Assembly: GCF_029953635.1 (NCBI RefSeq)
Contig: NZ_CP124543.1
Coordinates: 2,893,455-2,957,454 of the forward strand
Source: Halotia branconii CENA392
GTDB taxonomy: Bacteria; Cyanobacteriota; Cyanobacteriia; Cyanobacteriales; Nostocaceae
Direction of reading: 5' to 3'
Length of the DNA: 64,000 nt
Notes under the pieces: generated by a model
Seen by the model: only the letters and a program-made list of their open reading frames with translations
The model's database searches: none
Told to the model about the DNA's origin: nothing
Program-made: the position numbers and the translations under genes
Shown: positions 44,843-55,600 of the stretch, one piece after another
Layout: the number at the start of each line of letters is the position of its first letter
How positions within the stretch are numbered: position 1 is the stretch's first letter

Positions 44843-45934
44843 CTAGAGAAGTATTTTATCAAGAGTCACTGAGTAAAACCATTTTTCAAAGCGATCGCCT
44901 AATGCTGAAAGAGAAAATTCTGTTTCTGCTTGGTGACGACAGGTATAGCGGTTAATTTCATCCAAACGAGCGATCGCATTAACTAAACCAGTAACACTAT
45001 CAGGTTCTACTAAAAAGCCAGTTTTGCTATCTTGGATAATTTCTACTGGACCACCCCGACGATAACAAATCACTGGCACTCCACAAGCCAAACTTTCAAT
45101 TGCGACATTTCCAAATGCTTCTATCCAATGAGGTGTCATTAATGATGCTTTACACTCTCGTACTACTTGCTGCATTTGATTTGTCGATAAAAATCCTAGA
45201 TATTCCCAAGGTGCATTGGGATAATCTTGACAAATTTTTTGCCAGTATAAATCATCTTGGATTTTCCCCATAATTTTCAGGGGAATGTTTGTAATCTGCG
45301 ATGCTGCTACTGCATCTTCTAAACCTTTTTCTGGGGCAATTCTACCTACCCAAGCTAATTGGTGTTTTGGTTGAGTGCAAAAATTATATAACGATAAATC
45401 AATACCATTACTGAGTATGGGACACTGTTGCTTAAGCGCGAAAGTTTCCGCTTGTGTTTGAGTATGAAAGCCAATCGTACCAGGAAACTGACTTGCTATT
45501 TGTTTAATAATTGCGTCTAAAGCGTTACTCAGTGACCCCATGCTGACTAAGTGGGCGATGGGACAGTCAAAAAAAGGTGTGAGATAAAATGGCAACCAAT
45601 CGTAAGCAAAGTTCACAATCAAGTCATAATTATTTTGGACTTGACGAGCATAATCCCACATATTCGCCAGCACAGAGTTTTCTGGCATGTTGATGGGGGC
45701 TGTGCGTGACTGACTTTGAGCAATGATTTGTAAATTACCAGGAATCTGTACTAAGGGCAGATTATTTCCAGTAGAATCGGCAGGAGCCACGATTTGCAGT
45801 TGATGACCCCGCCTGATCATTTCTTGTGCTACATTATACAAGCTCAATTCCACGCCGCCTCCGAGTCCACTACCAAGGTGTCCCACAGGAGTAGAAATAA
45901 AAAGTAATTTTAAAAGTTTCGTAGAAGTACTCAT
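44843..45934 (-). CDS. Glycosyltransferase family 4 protein
   Basis: The 363-residue GT-B protein has the N-terminal LFISTPVGHLGSGLGGGVELSLYNVAQEM and the C-terminal donor site HWIEAFGNVAIESLACGVPVICYRRGGPVEII (E-x7-E retained). LAWVGRIAPEKGLEDAVAAS precedes it. The predicted activity is a retaining sugar transfer to lipid or polysaccharide; donor and acceptor are unknown. ATG 45934 is chosen over a TTG two codons upstream. It is divergent from the DUF2141 gene. Confidence 0.88.
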   Translation of the reverse strand: MSTSTKLLKLLFISTPVGHLGSGLGGGVELSLYNVAQEMIRRGHQLQIVAPADSTGNNLPLVQIPGNLQIIAQSQSRTAPINMPENSVLANMWDYARQVQNNYDLIVNFAYDWLPFYLTPFFDCPIAHLVSMGSLSNALDAIIKQIASQFPGTIGFHTQTQAETFALKQQCPILSNGIDLSLYNFCTQPKHQLAWVGRIAPEKGLEDAVAASQITNIPLKIMGKIQDDLYWQKICQDYPNAPWEYLGFLSTNQMQQVVRECKASLMTPHWIEAFGNVAIESLACGVPVICYRRGGPVEIIQDSKTGFLVEPDSVTGLVNAIARLDEINRYTCRHQAETEFSLSALGDRFEKWFYSVTLDKILL

Positions 45935-46060
45935 CTGCAAGGAGTAGTATGAACAATTGGGTAGATACTTTTGACTAGCAAGCGATCGCTTGGGAAACTC
46001 AGAATAATGGCCAACTTAGATTATCCTAATTTTGACAATTTTGACACTCCTAAAAATATT

Positions 46061-46516
46061 ATGAGCAAAGGATTGAAATCTAGCGTATTGTTACTTGCTG
46101 TGATAGGAAATCTGGCATGGTCATTGACCGCTAAAGCAAATCTCAACGGCAAACTTACAGTAGAAATTGATGGATTGAGAAACAAAGTAGGGCAAGTCTG
46201 CACCAGTATATTTGCTAGTAGTCAAGGATTTCCTAATAACCGTGATCGCATCTTACAAAGGCAATGTACTAAAATTAACGATACTTCCTTGAAAGTTACC
46301 TTTGATAACTTAAAAGCAGGTAATTACGCCGTTGCTGTGATGCACGATCAAAATAGTGACCTTAATCTCAATCGTAATGATCTAGGAATGCCTATCGAAG
46401 GCTTCGGATTTTCTAGAAATCCAGAAGTTCGCACGAGTGCGCCCAAGTTTAGCGATGCTGCTATTTTGGTAGCAGGGCCAAACACTAATATCCAAATTCA
46501 ATTGAAATATTTTTAG
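46061..46516 (+). CDS. DUF2141 domain protein, exported
   Basis: From ATG 46061 the protein has 151 residues with a clear signal peptide (LKSSVLLLAVIGNLAWSLTAKA). The DUF2141 domain follows: LTVEIDGLRNKVGQVCTSIFAS, LKAGNYAVAVMHDQNSDLNLNRND and GMPIEGFGFSRNPEVR. The end of the protein fits a secreted beta-sandwich of unknown role. Upstream ATG 46007 and a TTG at 45971 are in frame and would only add residues before the signal, so the later start is preferred. The gene is four bases from the convergent glycosyltransferase at 46521. Confidence 0.82.
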   Translation: MSKGLKSSVLLLAVIGNLAWSLTAKANLNGKLTVEIDGLRNKVGQVCTSIFASSQGFPNNRDRILQRQCTKINDTSLKVTFDNLKAGNYAVAVMHDQNSDLNLNRNDLGMPIEGFGFSRNPEVRTSAPKFSDAAILVAGPNTNIQIQLKYF

Positions 46517-46520
46517 TACT

Positions 46521-48209
46521 TTACGAAGGCAAATTTTCTACGCGCAAAACATCAAATTTCAGCAAATACATCACAGTACGAAGTAATTCTGTAGAAGAAA
46601 GATTTGGATGTTGATTGAGAATTGTCTCAATTGAGACTGCACCATGTTGGGCGATCGCAGTTAAAATTTCATCTATAGTAGAATTTGTGCTTCTTCTGTC
46701 TGTACCAAAATTAGTCATCCAGTTTTGCCTAAGTTGCTGTAAATTTTCTGGTGTAGCCATACTACCTAGTCCTAAAATTAAATCTGGAGTTGGCTTTATT
46801 GGGGTGTAATGGGCAAACAATCTAAAAGGATCATCACATAAAGGTACAGGCGGACTATTTCGTAGTACTGGTGCAGACATGGTTGCAGTATTGCGAATGG
46901 TGGCTAACTCCTGCCACAATTCTTCATAAGCTGCAATTACAACTTGCCAATCATAAGTTTGCCTAGCACGTTGTCGTCCGTTTTCTCCTAAGCGCCTTAT
47001 CATTTCAGGATTAGCAATTAACTTTATTAACGCTGTTGATGCTGCATCAATATCAACAGCAATTACCATTGATGAATGAGCAATATAAGAACTGTAATTT
47101 AAGTTATCACTCAAATATGCAGAGCCTAAATCCAATCCAGACCCAAGCGGAGGCATCATAGTCGGAATCCGTAAACCATCAACTTCATGACGCACAGATT
47201 CTTGATAACCATCCCAATCTGAGACAATTACAGGTAAACCAGCCGCCATCGCTTCAATAGGCGTTAGTCCAAAAGTTTCTTGAATATTATCTACTAAAGA
47301 AAGAAAAATATCGGCAATAGACCAGATTCCTGAACGAATTTCTGGTTTGCGTCCATCAACAAAAATACAATTAACTGATGGACAAAATATTTGAGTACTT
47401 TCTTTAAAACTAACTTCTTCTCTTTGATCTTCAAACCAGCCAGCTTGCACAAAATGAATTTTAGCTTTAGTTGCTTGTGCTGCTTTTTCCAAAGCCAAAT
47501 ACATTGGTATAGGATGTGCTTTGGCATAAAAGCACAATCTGCCTACGAATAGCACAACAATGTCATCTTCAGAGATATTTAGTATTTGACGCAGACTTTT
47601 TCTGATATTTGGAGTATTATCGCCTTGATCAAAAGCGTCACAATCAACACCCAAAGGAATAATTGGTAATTGAATATTAATATGAGGTTTAGCGCCTATA
47701 CGTTGAGCTAAATATTCAGCCCAAGTATCAAGCAGACGTTCAATCGCAGTCTTAACTGCCACAGAAGTACAAATCAAAGCATCCCACGGCTGAACAGGAG
47801 CAATTAGCAAATCGCCAACACCACCCATAACTCCTGTACTGGCAATCGTATGAGTTACTCCACAAATACTATATCCTTGCTGATCAAAATATCTTCTATT
47901 CCAGGCAAGTTTGGAGAGTAACGGATCAGGCTGATAAATTGTCCCTGCTTGTGCAAGAGTGTGAGGATTGCTCGTAGGTAGCCATTTTACTTGACGAGGA
48001 CGTTTCATCCAAGGTTGAATGCGATCGCAAAATTCCACAAATTCTGGTTGGCTATCTGCATAACAGTATAGATAATCATTTGTCCCATACTGAACTAAGG
48101 CTTTAAGAAAACCTTCACCCGCAGCCTGACGACCTAACAGTCTATTCCCAGAAGTATCGTAACCATCTCTTTTGTATAAAATTGCGGCGGTGTTGTTCAT
48201 AAGCTGCAT
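46521..48209 (-). CDS. Glycosyltransferase with C-terminal winged-helix-like tail
   Basis: The 562-residue protein has a GT-B fold with KRDGYDTSGNRLLGRQAAGEGFLKALVQ, VLFVGRLCFYAKAHPIPMY and ADIFLSLVDNIQETFGLTPIEAMAAGLPVIVSDWDGYQESV (the family 4 nucleotide-sugar site). After about residue 480 there is an extra region ending IDEILTAIAQHGAVSIETIL and TELLRTVMYLLKFDVL, which looks like a small helical, winged-helix-type module. The frame is open to a TTG at 48236, but ATG 48209 (or 48200) is more likely. No partner gene identifies the acceptor. Confidence 0.8.
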   Translation of the reverse strand: MQLMNNTAAILYKRDGYDTSGNRLLGRQAAGEGFLKALVQYGTNDYLYCYADSQPEFVEFCDRIQPWMKRPRQVKWLPTSNPHTLAQAGTIYQPDPLLSKLAWNRRYFDQQGYSICGVTHTIASTGVMGGVGDLLIAPVQPWDALICTSVAVKTAIERLLDTWAEYLAQRIGAKPHINIQLPIIPLGVDCDAFDQGDNTPNIRKSLRQILNISEDDIVVLFVGRLCFYAKAHPIPMYLALEKAAQATKAKIHFVQAGWFEDQREEVSFKESTQIFCPSVNCIFVDGRKPEIRSGIWSIADIFLSLVDNIQETFGLTPIEAMAAGLPVIVSDWDGYQESVRHEVDGLRIPTMMPPLGSGLDLGSAYLSDNLNYSSYIAHSSMVIAVDIDAASTALIKLIANPEMIRRLGENGRQRARQTYDWQVVIAAYEELWQELATIRNTATMSAPVLRNSPPVPLCDDPFRLFAHYTPIKPTPDLILGLGSMATPENLQQLRQNWMTNFGTDRRSTNSTIDEILTAIAQHGAVSIETILNQHPNLSSTELLRTVMYLLKFDVLRVENLPS

Positions 48210-48450
48210 TTTAAGACGGCGTAAAGAATAGCTCAAAAACTTAACTTACTAGATTTAAAGTGGTATATTTTCTTGTAGTCATAACTTTGTAGCAAGTAAT
48301 TCCAAGGGATTGGAGACTGGAGATTGGGAAAAGCAATAAATTTTTGGTGGTAGCTTAATTCCTTGCCAAGATTTGCAAGTTCTTTACCAGTTAAAAGTAA
48401 CCGATACCCATAATTTTTATATCACCCTTTAAAAAAATTGCTAGAAAAAG

Positions 48451-49821
48451 ATGGAAGCTATTGTTTATTCTCATTTGGCCTCAGTATACGAAGTATCCGA
48501 AAATATTGAAATTATTCCTATCCGAGTCAATTTAAAATTTTTGCAGTGGCAAAAGCTATCTAGTGTTGCTGCAATGCGTCTTTTATCAGTAGCACTGACT
48601 ATAGGACTTTTGAGTGTAGCAGGACAAACTTTAGCACTCCAAAAACCAGGAAGTAGTGGTACTCAAGTAGGAAACACCCAGAGGTGTTTAAAAAAGTTAG
48701 GCTACTTCAACGGCCCAGTGACAGGTAAATTTGCTACCTTAACTAAGACATCGGTGATGAGATTTCAGCAAGCTAATAGACTAACTGCTGATGGGATTGT
48801 AGGCGCTAGTACTCAACAAGCTTTACAGCGAGCGTGTCAAAGTAGAATTTCTAGTGTAAATAACAGTAACGGATTACGAGTAGGTAGTAGAGGTGCAGCG
48901 GTATCTAAACTACAACAAGATTTGCGGCGATTACGCTACTTTAACGGCCCTAGCACAGGCTATTTTGGGCCACAAACTCAGCAAGCAGTAATCCGATTAC
49001 AACGAGCTAATGGCATTGCTGCTGATGGGATTGTCGGTACTAGAACTATACAAGCAATTTTGAGTAACCAAAGACCAAATAATATTGGTGAAGGTGGTGA
49101 ATATCCTATACTTTCAGAAGGTAGTAGTGGCGCAGCAGTTACAAGACTACAACAGCGTTTGCGAGAGTTAGGCTATTTTAATGCTCAACCCACTGGTAAT
49201 TTTAGACGCATCACTAAAGATTCTGTAATTGCCTTTCAAAGACAAGCTGGTATATCTGCCACTGGGATTGCAAATCAACAAACTTGGGATGCACTCTTGG
49301 GTTACTCTCGATTTCCCACCGGAGGTAATATCGCAGCCTCGCAAGTGAGAGATTTACAACAATATTTACGGGATTTGGGATATTTTAATACTAATCCTAC
49401 TGGTACTGTTGGCCCTTTAACCAGGGATGCGATCGCTCGATTTCAACGAGATAATAGACTTTATGCCGATGGCAATGCAGATGTAGAAGTCTTAGAGGCA
49501 GTACGTAGAGTTTGGGAAAATAAATATGCGACAGGGATAAATAGTTATCAAAATAACGGGTATATCACAGTAGCGCCACCTATCAATACTGGTTCATCTG
49601 TCGTCTATAGTTATCAAAATAACCGCTATGTAGTAGTAGTACCGTTTAACGATAACGATATTCTTAATAGAGTACGCCTGTATGTACCTTATGCTGTTTC
49701 AGAACAATCGAGTTTAGGGAATTATATCAATGCTGGAGCTTATGGCGATCGCGAATCAGCAGAACGCGTCTCTCAAATGTTACGCTCTAATGGTTTAGAT
49801 GCACGGGTAGAATACTTTTGA
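48451..49821 (+). CDS. Peptidoglycan-binding protein with four PG_binding_1 repeats and SPOR-like end
   Basis: The 456-residue protein has a membrane/signal segment (LLSVALTIGLLSVAGQTLAL, about 44-63). Four PG_binding_1 repeats follow, each with 'LQxxLRxLGYFNxxxTGxFGPxTxxAVxxFQRxNGLxxDGIVGxxT': about 72-130, 143-200, 224-280 and 295-345. After a Tyr/Asn-rich linker (two SYQNN units) the last 70 residues (RLYVPYAVSEQSSLGNYINAGAYGDRESAERVSQMLRSNG) look like a SPOR domain. It is expected to bind the septal or lateral cell wall. The N-terminal 40 residues before the signal are unusually long. Confidence 0.85.
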   Translation: MEAIVYSHLASVYEVSENIEIIPIRVNLKFLQWQKLSSVAAMRLLSVALTIGLLSVAGQTLALQKPGSSGTQVGNTQRCLKKLGYFNGPVTGKFATLTKTSVMRFQQANRLTADGIVGASTQQALQRACQSRISSVNNSNGLRVGSRGAAVSKLQQDLRRLRYFNGPSTGYFGPQTQQAVIRLQRANGIAADGIVGTRTIQAILSNQRPNNIGEGGEYPILSEGSSGAAVTRLQQRLRELGYFNAQPTGNFRRITKDSVIAFQRQAGISATGIANQQTWDALLGYSRFPTGGNIAASQVRDLQQYLRDLGYFNTNPTGTVGPLTRDAIARFQRDNRLYADGNADVEVLEAVRRVWENKYATGINSYQNNGYITVAPPINTGSSVVYSYQNNRYVVVVPFNDNDILNRVRLYVPYAVSEQSSLGNYINAGAYGDRESAERVSQMLRSNGLDARVEYF

Positions 49822-49851
49822 TTTTTATTAGGTGAAAAGTTGTCACCAAAA

Positions 49852-50000
49852 GGCGGCGGGAAGCCCACTTCTTCAAGGAGTGGGAGGAATAGTCGCCCCG
49901 CCACCGTAAAGTGTCAGTAGTCAGTGGTCAGTGGTCAGTAGCAAAAACAACTGACTACTGACCACTGACACGAAATCCCGCCCCTTCCAGGGGTGGGATG
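49852..50000. repeat. Nested inverted repeats, possible relic of an IS200/IS605-type end or MITE
   Basis: GGCGGGA (near 49854) pairs with TCCCGCC (near 49976-49982). Inside, CCCACT/AGTGGG (49864-49884) and CCCGCCCC/GGGGTGGG (49978-49998) form hairpins. Between them GTGTCAGTAGTCAGTGGTCA and TGACTACTGACCACTGACAC form a long inverted repeat around gcaaaaacaa. No transposase remains. It lies between convergent genes and may also terminate both. Confidence 0.5.
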
Positions 50001-50003
50001 AGC

Positions 50004-52019
50004 TTAAATAGTTATCTTTATTGGTGTTTTTTTACTTAAACAAGAACTATTAACTTTTTGAGTAGAAGACTTTCGTAGTAATTTTGTGGCATCTTCTACC
50101 GATAACGGACAGCTAAATAAATATCCTTGCATGAGTTCACATTGCAAAATTCGTAGTAAATTGCATTGCTCTTCAGTTTCTACACCTTCAGCCACAACTG
50201 TAAGATTAAGACTATGCGCTAAAGTAATGATCGCAGTTATTATAGCTGCTTGATTAGTTTCATGAATCAGCCCACACACAAAAGACTTGTCAATTTTTAA
50301 ACAGTGGATAGGAAAATTTTTCAGATAGCTGAGAGAACAATACCCTGTACCAAAATCATCTATAGAAATAGAGATACCCAGATTACGTAATTTTATCAAA
50401 ATTTCCTTAGTTAAAGTAACATTTTGCATGGCACTACTTTCGGTGATTTCTAAATCCAAACTATAAGGATTCATTTGGGTTTCTGACAATATTTCAGTCA
50501 CCATCTTGACTAAATTTAGTTGTTGAAATTGCTGTGCAGAGATATTAACAGCTACTTTTAATGTTGGTAAATTCAGAATATCCTGCCAAACTTTATTTTG
50601 AGCGCAAGCAGTGCGTAAAGCCCATTCACCAATTGCTACAATTAGTCCCGTTTCTTCAGCAATGGGGATAAATGTTTCTGGAGGAATTAAACCTAATTGA
50701 GGATGTTGCCAACGTAGCAGTGCTTCCATTTTGGCAATTTTACCTGTGGTGATATTCACCTGTGGTTGGTAAAAAACTTTCAATTCTTGTCGTTCTAAAG
50801 CATACTGTAAGCTATTTTTCAAGATTAACAATTTTGAAGTCTGGGAATTTATATCTGAGTGATAAAATTCATTGAAAGCGGCGGGAAACTCCATCCCTTC
50901 ATGGGTGGTCAAGGTTGCTCCTACCGCCGCTTGGGGTATAGGGTATAGGGCATTGGTAAATTCTTCCTCCTGCGGATACTCTTCGAGAACGCCTGCGACG
51001 AACGCAGTTACCTGGGTTGGGGAACCCGCGCGAGGCACTTCTTTTCTCTGTGAGACGCTACACGAACACAGCGCTGCCTCACCATGCCCCATTCCCCATA
51101 CTTCGGCTACGCTACTTCGACTACGCTCAGCACAAGTCAGTACAAGTTCCCTATGCCCGAAAACTTCACCCACAAGGGGATGAAGTTTTTGATATTGATT
51201 TCTGACATGATATAAAGCTTGATGCTGGGTTATACTTTTTGCTAACTTGTGATTAGTAATATCACGAAAGCTCCAAATTCTGCCGACGATTCTACCGTTA
51301 ATGCGCTGCGGTTGAGAATGATAGTTGAATATGCTGCCATTTTTTAAGGCGATCGCATCATTAATTTCTGTATCTGGTTGAAGATATAATTTTCTAATTG
51401 TGGCTAGGTACTTTCGAGGATTGTTTAGCTGTTTCAAAGCTATTCTCTGTACTTTTTTGAGATTACCTGAATTTAATAATGCTTCAGGAATCTGCCACAT
51501 CTGCACAAAGTTTTGATTAAAGCCTGCAACATGACCTTGATGATCAATTATTAAAATACCATCCGCAGTAGATTCTAATATTGCCTTTTGTAAAGCGAGA
51601 GACTTATCTAATTGTGCTTGTAATTGTTTGCGTTCAGCAATCCCTTGACGTAATTCGGTAGTTTGTTCTCGAACGCTATTTTCTAGTTGAGAGACAAAGT
51701 TTTGTTTTTCTAATAATAAACGTTCATGTAATAAGGCAAGTAGACTGGCTGCAACTTGTAAAAATGAAAATTCTGTTACTCTCCAAAATCTTAATTCTGT
51801 AGAGGTATCAAAGCCGATAAAGTCCACAAAATCAACTTTACTGATTACTGGTAGTACCAGAATTGATAAAACACCCTGTAATCCTATGGTTAGATAGTAG
51901 GGAATATGATGCTCAAGCACAGGTATATTTTTGAGTTTCGCTAAAAGAGTATTTGAAATACATAAGACAATTAAATTTACGCCTAAGCAGGTAAATAAAC
52001 CAACCATCAGAAGTATCAT
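50004..52019 (-). CDS. PAS-EAL cyclic-di-GMP phosphodiesterase with in-frame repeat insert
   Basis: The 671-residue protein has two to three N-terminal hydrophobic segments (about 1-60), a coiled coil (about 100-145), a PAS domain ([25 protein letters not shown] ... IWSFRDIT, about 148-258) and a C-terminal EAL domain (from about 390: [61 protein letters not shown]) with the catalytic residues. There is no GGDEF domain. Residues about 280-380 (plus coordinates ~50880-51185) are translated from dispersed intergenic repeats, giving sequences such as [20 protein letters not shown], but keep the frame. If the insert is tolerated, the EAL part is predicted to be active. Confidence 0.8.
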   Translation of the reverse strand: MILLMVGLFTCLGVNLIVLCISNTLLAKLKNIPVLEHHIPYYLTIGLQGVLSILVLPVISKVDFVDFIGFDTSTELRFWRVTEFSFLQVAASLLALLHERLLLEKQNFVSQLENSVREQTTELRQGIAERKQLQAQLDKSLALQKAILESTADGILIIDHQGHVAGFNQNFVQMWQIPEALLNSGNLKKVQRIALKQLNNPRKYLATIRKLYLQPDTEINDAIALKNGSIFNYHSQPQRINGRIVGRIWSFRDITNHKLAKSITQHQALYHVRNQYQKLHPLVGEVFGHRELVLTCAERSRSSVAEVWGMGHGEAALCSCSVSQRKEVPRAGSPTQVTAFVAGVLEEYPQEEEFTNALYPIPQAAVGATLTTHEGMEFPAAFNEFYHSDINSQTSKLLILKNSLQYALERQELKVFYQPQVNITTGKIAKMEALLRWQHPQLGLIPPETFIPIAEETGLIVAIGEWALRTACAQNKVWQDILNLPTLKVAVNISAQQFQQLNLVKMVTEILSETQMNPYSLDLEITESSAMQNVTLTKEILIKLRNLGISISIDDFGTGYCSLSYLKNFPIHCLKIDKSFVCGLIHETNQAAIITAIITLAHSLNLTVVAEGVETEEQCNLLRILQCELMQGYLFSCPLSVEDATKLLRKSSTQKVNSSCLSKKTPIKITI

Positions 52020-52619
52020 GGTAGTCTCTGCTATCGTCGATAGAGTGTATTTTTTTGTTTAATAATCAAAAATTTGATTTAGTTGCTCAGGTAATTTCAA
52101 CTTAGTTGAAATATTTCTCTTGAATTAAGCCAAGATTTTTGTTGACATTTTGATATCAACTGGAATCTGAAGTTTTCATAGATTTTATGGAGTATAAAAC
52201 TTTACAAGAAGTAATTTTTAGTCAAAAACCAAATATTTTATTAAGTTTGTCCTAAGAGGTATTTATTATGACATTTTAAATTTTCTTAACATTTCATATT
52301 AAAACTCTTAGTTGGTTTGACTTTTTCAATCTTTATATTTAATTAACACTCAGTATGGTTACAAAATGTTAAGGGAGTATATTCCTTACAAAAGGTTTTT
52401 CCTTAATTTTATACTTAAGTATAAGTGTTATTTGAGATAATTTAGCTTTGCTCATCACAATAAAGCCCATAATGTATAAGACTATGAGCCTATTATTATA
52501 ATTTATATGGCAATATTTTTTAGTGTTTAAAAACACATAAGTTATGAAGTGTTTTATGTAAAAACTACAATCATCAGTAGTAACAAATGTCATAAAACTA
52601 TGACAAACCGAGATATCGG
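52020..52619. other. 600-bp AT-rich spacer
   Basis: A 74-codon minus frame (52369-52593) with ATG exists, but its Asn/Ile/Lys-rich composition follows the base composition, so I do not call it. The promoter of the PAS-EAL gene would lie near 52020-52150. Nothing else is seen. Confidence 0.5.
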
Positions 52620-55600
52620 TTAAATTAGCAAATGTAATTGTGAACCTTGCTGAGTTTTATTTACTTCAATCCGGGCTTGAAAAGCTTCTTTGAGGTGGGG
52701 CATGTGGGTAACAGTGAGTATACAGGCGAAATCACAGGCGATCGCATTGATTGCGGCAATCAGGCGATCGCATCCTTCAGCATCCTGCGTACCAAACCCT
52801 TCATCTATAATCAATAATTGCAATGCTGCTCCCGCCCTTTGTGCTAATAATTTCGCTAAAGCTAAACGGATGGCAAAGTTAATTCTAAATGCTTCTCCAC
52901 CAGAGTAAGTTTCATAAGCTCGCGTTCCTCTGGCATCGGCAATTAAAATATCTAAAGTGTCTATTAACTTGGCATTTTTCCTCTTAGAAGTACCACTCCG
53001 TCCCGCTTTTTGGGTAACGAATTGTACATGTAATTGGTTAGCACTGAGGCGTGAAAGTAATTGATTCGTCTCTGCTTCCAGTTGTGGTAACACATTCTCA
53101 ATCATCAAAGCCTGAATACCATTTTTACCAAAAGCTTGAGTTAATTCCTGATAAATTCGGTATTGTCGTTTACAAGATTGTAATTGCTGTTGTTGTTGCT
53201 CATACTGAATTTGTAGGGTTTCCAGTTGATGAGCTAGTTGTTCTAAACGTCCTAAATTGGCTATTTGTTCATCAAGTTGCCGTCTGCGGGTTGCCAACTG
53301 CTGTTCTAAAGCTTGAATTTGCTCAGTTGGATTGGCTGTTTCGGCTAGCTGTTGGGTAATATGATCAATTTGAGTTGCAAGTTGTTGTCGCTCATTTAAT
53401 CTTGCATTTCTGGAGGTTTCTAAATCTTGCAATCTCCCTTGGAGTTGGGGATATTGCTGCTGGGCTGACAACATTTGTTGATAACGCAGCTGCCAAGATT
53501 GAGCTTGGCGTACAGCTTGGCGCAGGTTATTATGCTGCTCTAAACTATAGTTGATTTCGCCAATATAACGCGTCAATTCAGTAATTTCTCTAGCACAATC
53601 AGAATCAATTTGTTCTTGCTGGATTCTGTTTTTTAATTGGGCAATAGTTGCTTGTAATTCTGGCTTACGGCTAGCTATTTGAGTTTGTCGCTTAGTAGCA
53701 TCTTTAATTTGCCCTTGTTTAATTTCTGCCCATCGCCAGCGTTCGACTTCACTACGAGCTAGAGCATGGTCTTGTTCATTGTAATTGAGTTGTTGCAGAT
53801 ATTGATCTAGTTGCTGCAATTGAGCTTGTTTATCAGGTGCATAATCACCGACTTGTAGCGATCGCTCTAAATGTTGCTTTTCCGCCGCTAGTTGTTGCAG
53901 TTGTTGTTCAGCATCACTTGTAGATTGCAGTTGTGCTGCTAATTGTCCTCTTTGTTCTCTAAGAGAATCATAAACTGCCAATTTTTGGGAAATTTCTCGG
54001 TATTCTTGCCTCAATAACTGAATTTCTCGATCTGAAACTGCCATTTGTTCTCGGAATACCCACAACTGCCCTTCAGTATCTTGGTACTCAGTTTTAGTTT
54101 TTTCTGCTACCCGATTCCAGTGATGCTCATCCAAAGGACGCTCACACAAGGGACAAATCGCATCGGGGTTACGAAGCATTTGCAGTTTTTGATCTAGTTC
54201 TCCCAATAGTTTTTCATACTCTCGTTGTTGAGCTTGTAGACGTTCGATAAAGTGCCGTCTTTCCTGGCCTTTTTCTTGGACTCGTTGCAGATAAACTCGG
54301 TCTTTTTCCATTTGATCAATCTGCATTCCCACTTCCATCACTGCTTGTTGCAGTTGTGGTTGGCGGCGTGAAGAACTTTGCAGTTGGTTCTCTGTCGTTT
54401 GTAGCTGTTCTAGCCGTGCAATCAAACCAGCATGAACCCTATCGATTTGGCTTTGTAAATTTTGCCGCTGTTGTAATAGAGGACTAACTTGCATTTGCAG
54501 TTCATCTAAATGAGCCACACGGCGACGCGCGACAGCAACTTGGGCTAAAGCAGCTTCCACCTCAGTTGATTTACTGAGAGTATGCTGAATTTCTTGCTCT
54601 TGCTGCTGCAATGCTTCTAGTTGTCCTTGGACTTGTTGCAGTTGGCGTTCAATTTCGTGAATTTGTTTGGTTAGTTGTTGTTGCTTTTGTTGACGCAACG
54701 CTGTAGCGCGGGTGTGTTCCTCAAATTTAGTGGCAAAAGCTTCTTCTTGAGATTGTAGATTTTGGTATTGAGCGTAGCCGTTTTTAATTTCTGCTTCTTG
54801 GTTTAAGATGGCTTCTAGACCGGAAATTTGACTTTTAACTGCTGAGTGTTCTTGTTGCAGGCGATCGCAATCTTGACTTAAATTCTGATATTGTTGCTTA
54901 ACAAAGCTGAGTTGTTCTACTTTTGTTTGGCGCTGGTGCTGAACAACTTGCAAACTTTGTAATTTGATATTATCAAAAGCTTGTACTTGTTGGAGTTGGT
55001 TAAGCTGGGCTTCTAACTCTGCTCTTTGGGTATGTGTTACTTCACGTTGTTGTAGTTGAATTTTGCTCGATTCCAAACAACGCCCTAATTCCTCAGCCCT
55101 CGCTTTGAACTGGCGTGATGATTCTTTAGCCCGTTCTTCCAAATCATCGTACTGATTGAGTTTTAACAACTCTGCTAAAATTTCTTTGCGTTCGCTGGGG
55201 CGCTTAAGCATAAATTCATCGGCACGGCCTTGACGCAAATAAGCAGAGTTAATAAAAGTATCATAATCCAGCTTGATGTGTTCTAAAATCGCATCTTGTG
55301 TTGCCCTTACCCCTTTGCCAGTCAGGGCGCGAAACCCAGAAGGTGTTTCTATTTGAAATTCTAGAACGCCAGTAGCACCCCGCATTCGAGTGCGAATGAT
55401 TCGATATTTTTGCTGATTACTTCGGAAAGTAAAATCAACCCGAACTTCTTTTGCACCAGAATGGATAACATCGTCTTCAGCAGCGGCGCGGCTTTCGCCC
55501 CAAACTGCCCATGTCATTGCTTCAAGAAGAGAAGATTTACCTGCACCATTAGAACCACAAATACAAGCCGTATGCAAACCGCAAAAATCTAAACTTGCAT

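Noticed and set aside
52369..52593. 74-codon ATG frame in the spacer upstream of the PAS-EAL gene
   Set aside because: Composition follows the AT-rich DNA, there is no ribosome site and no recognisable pattern.
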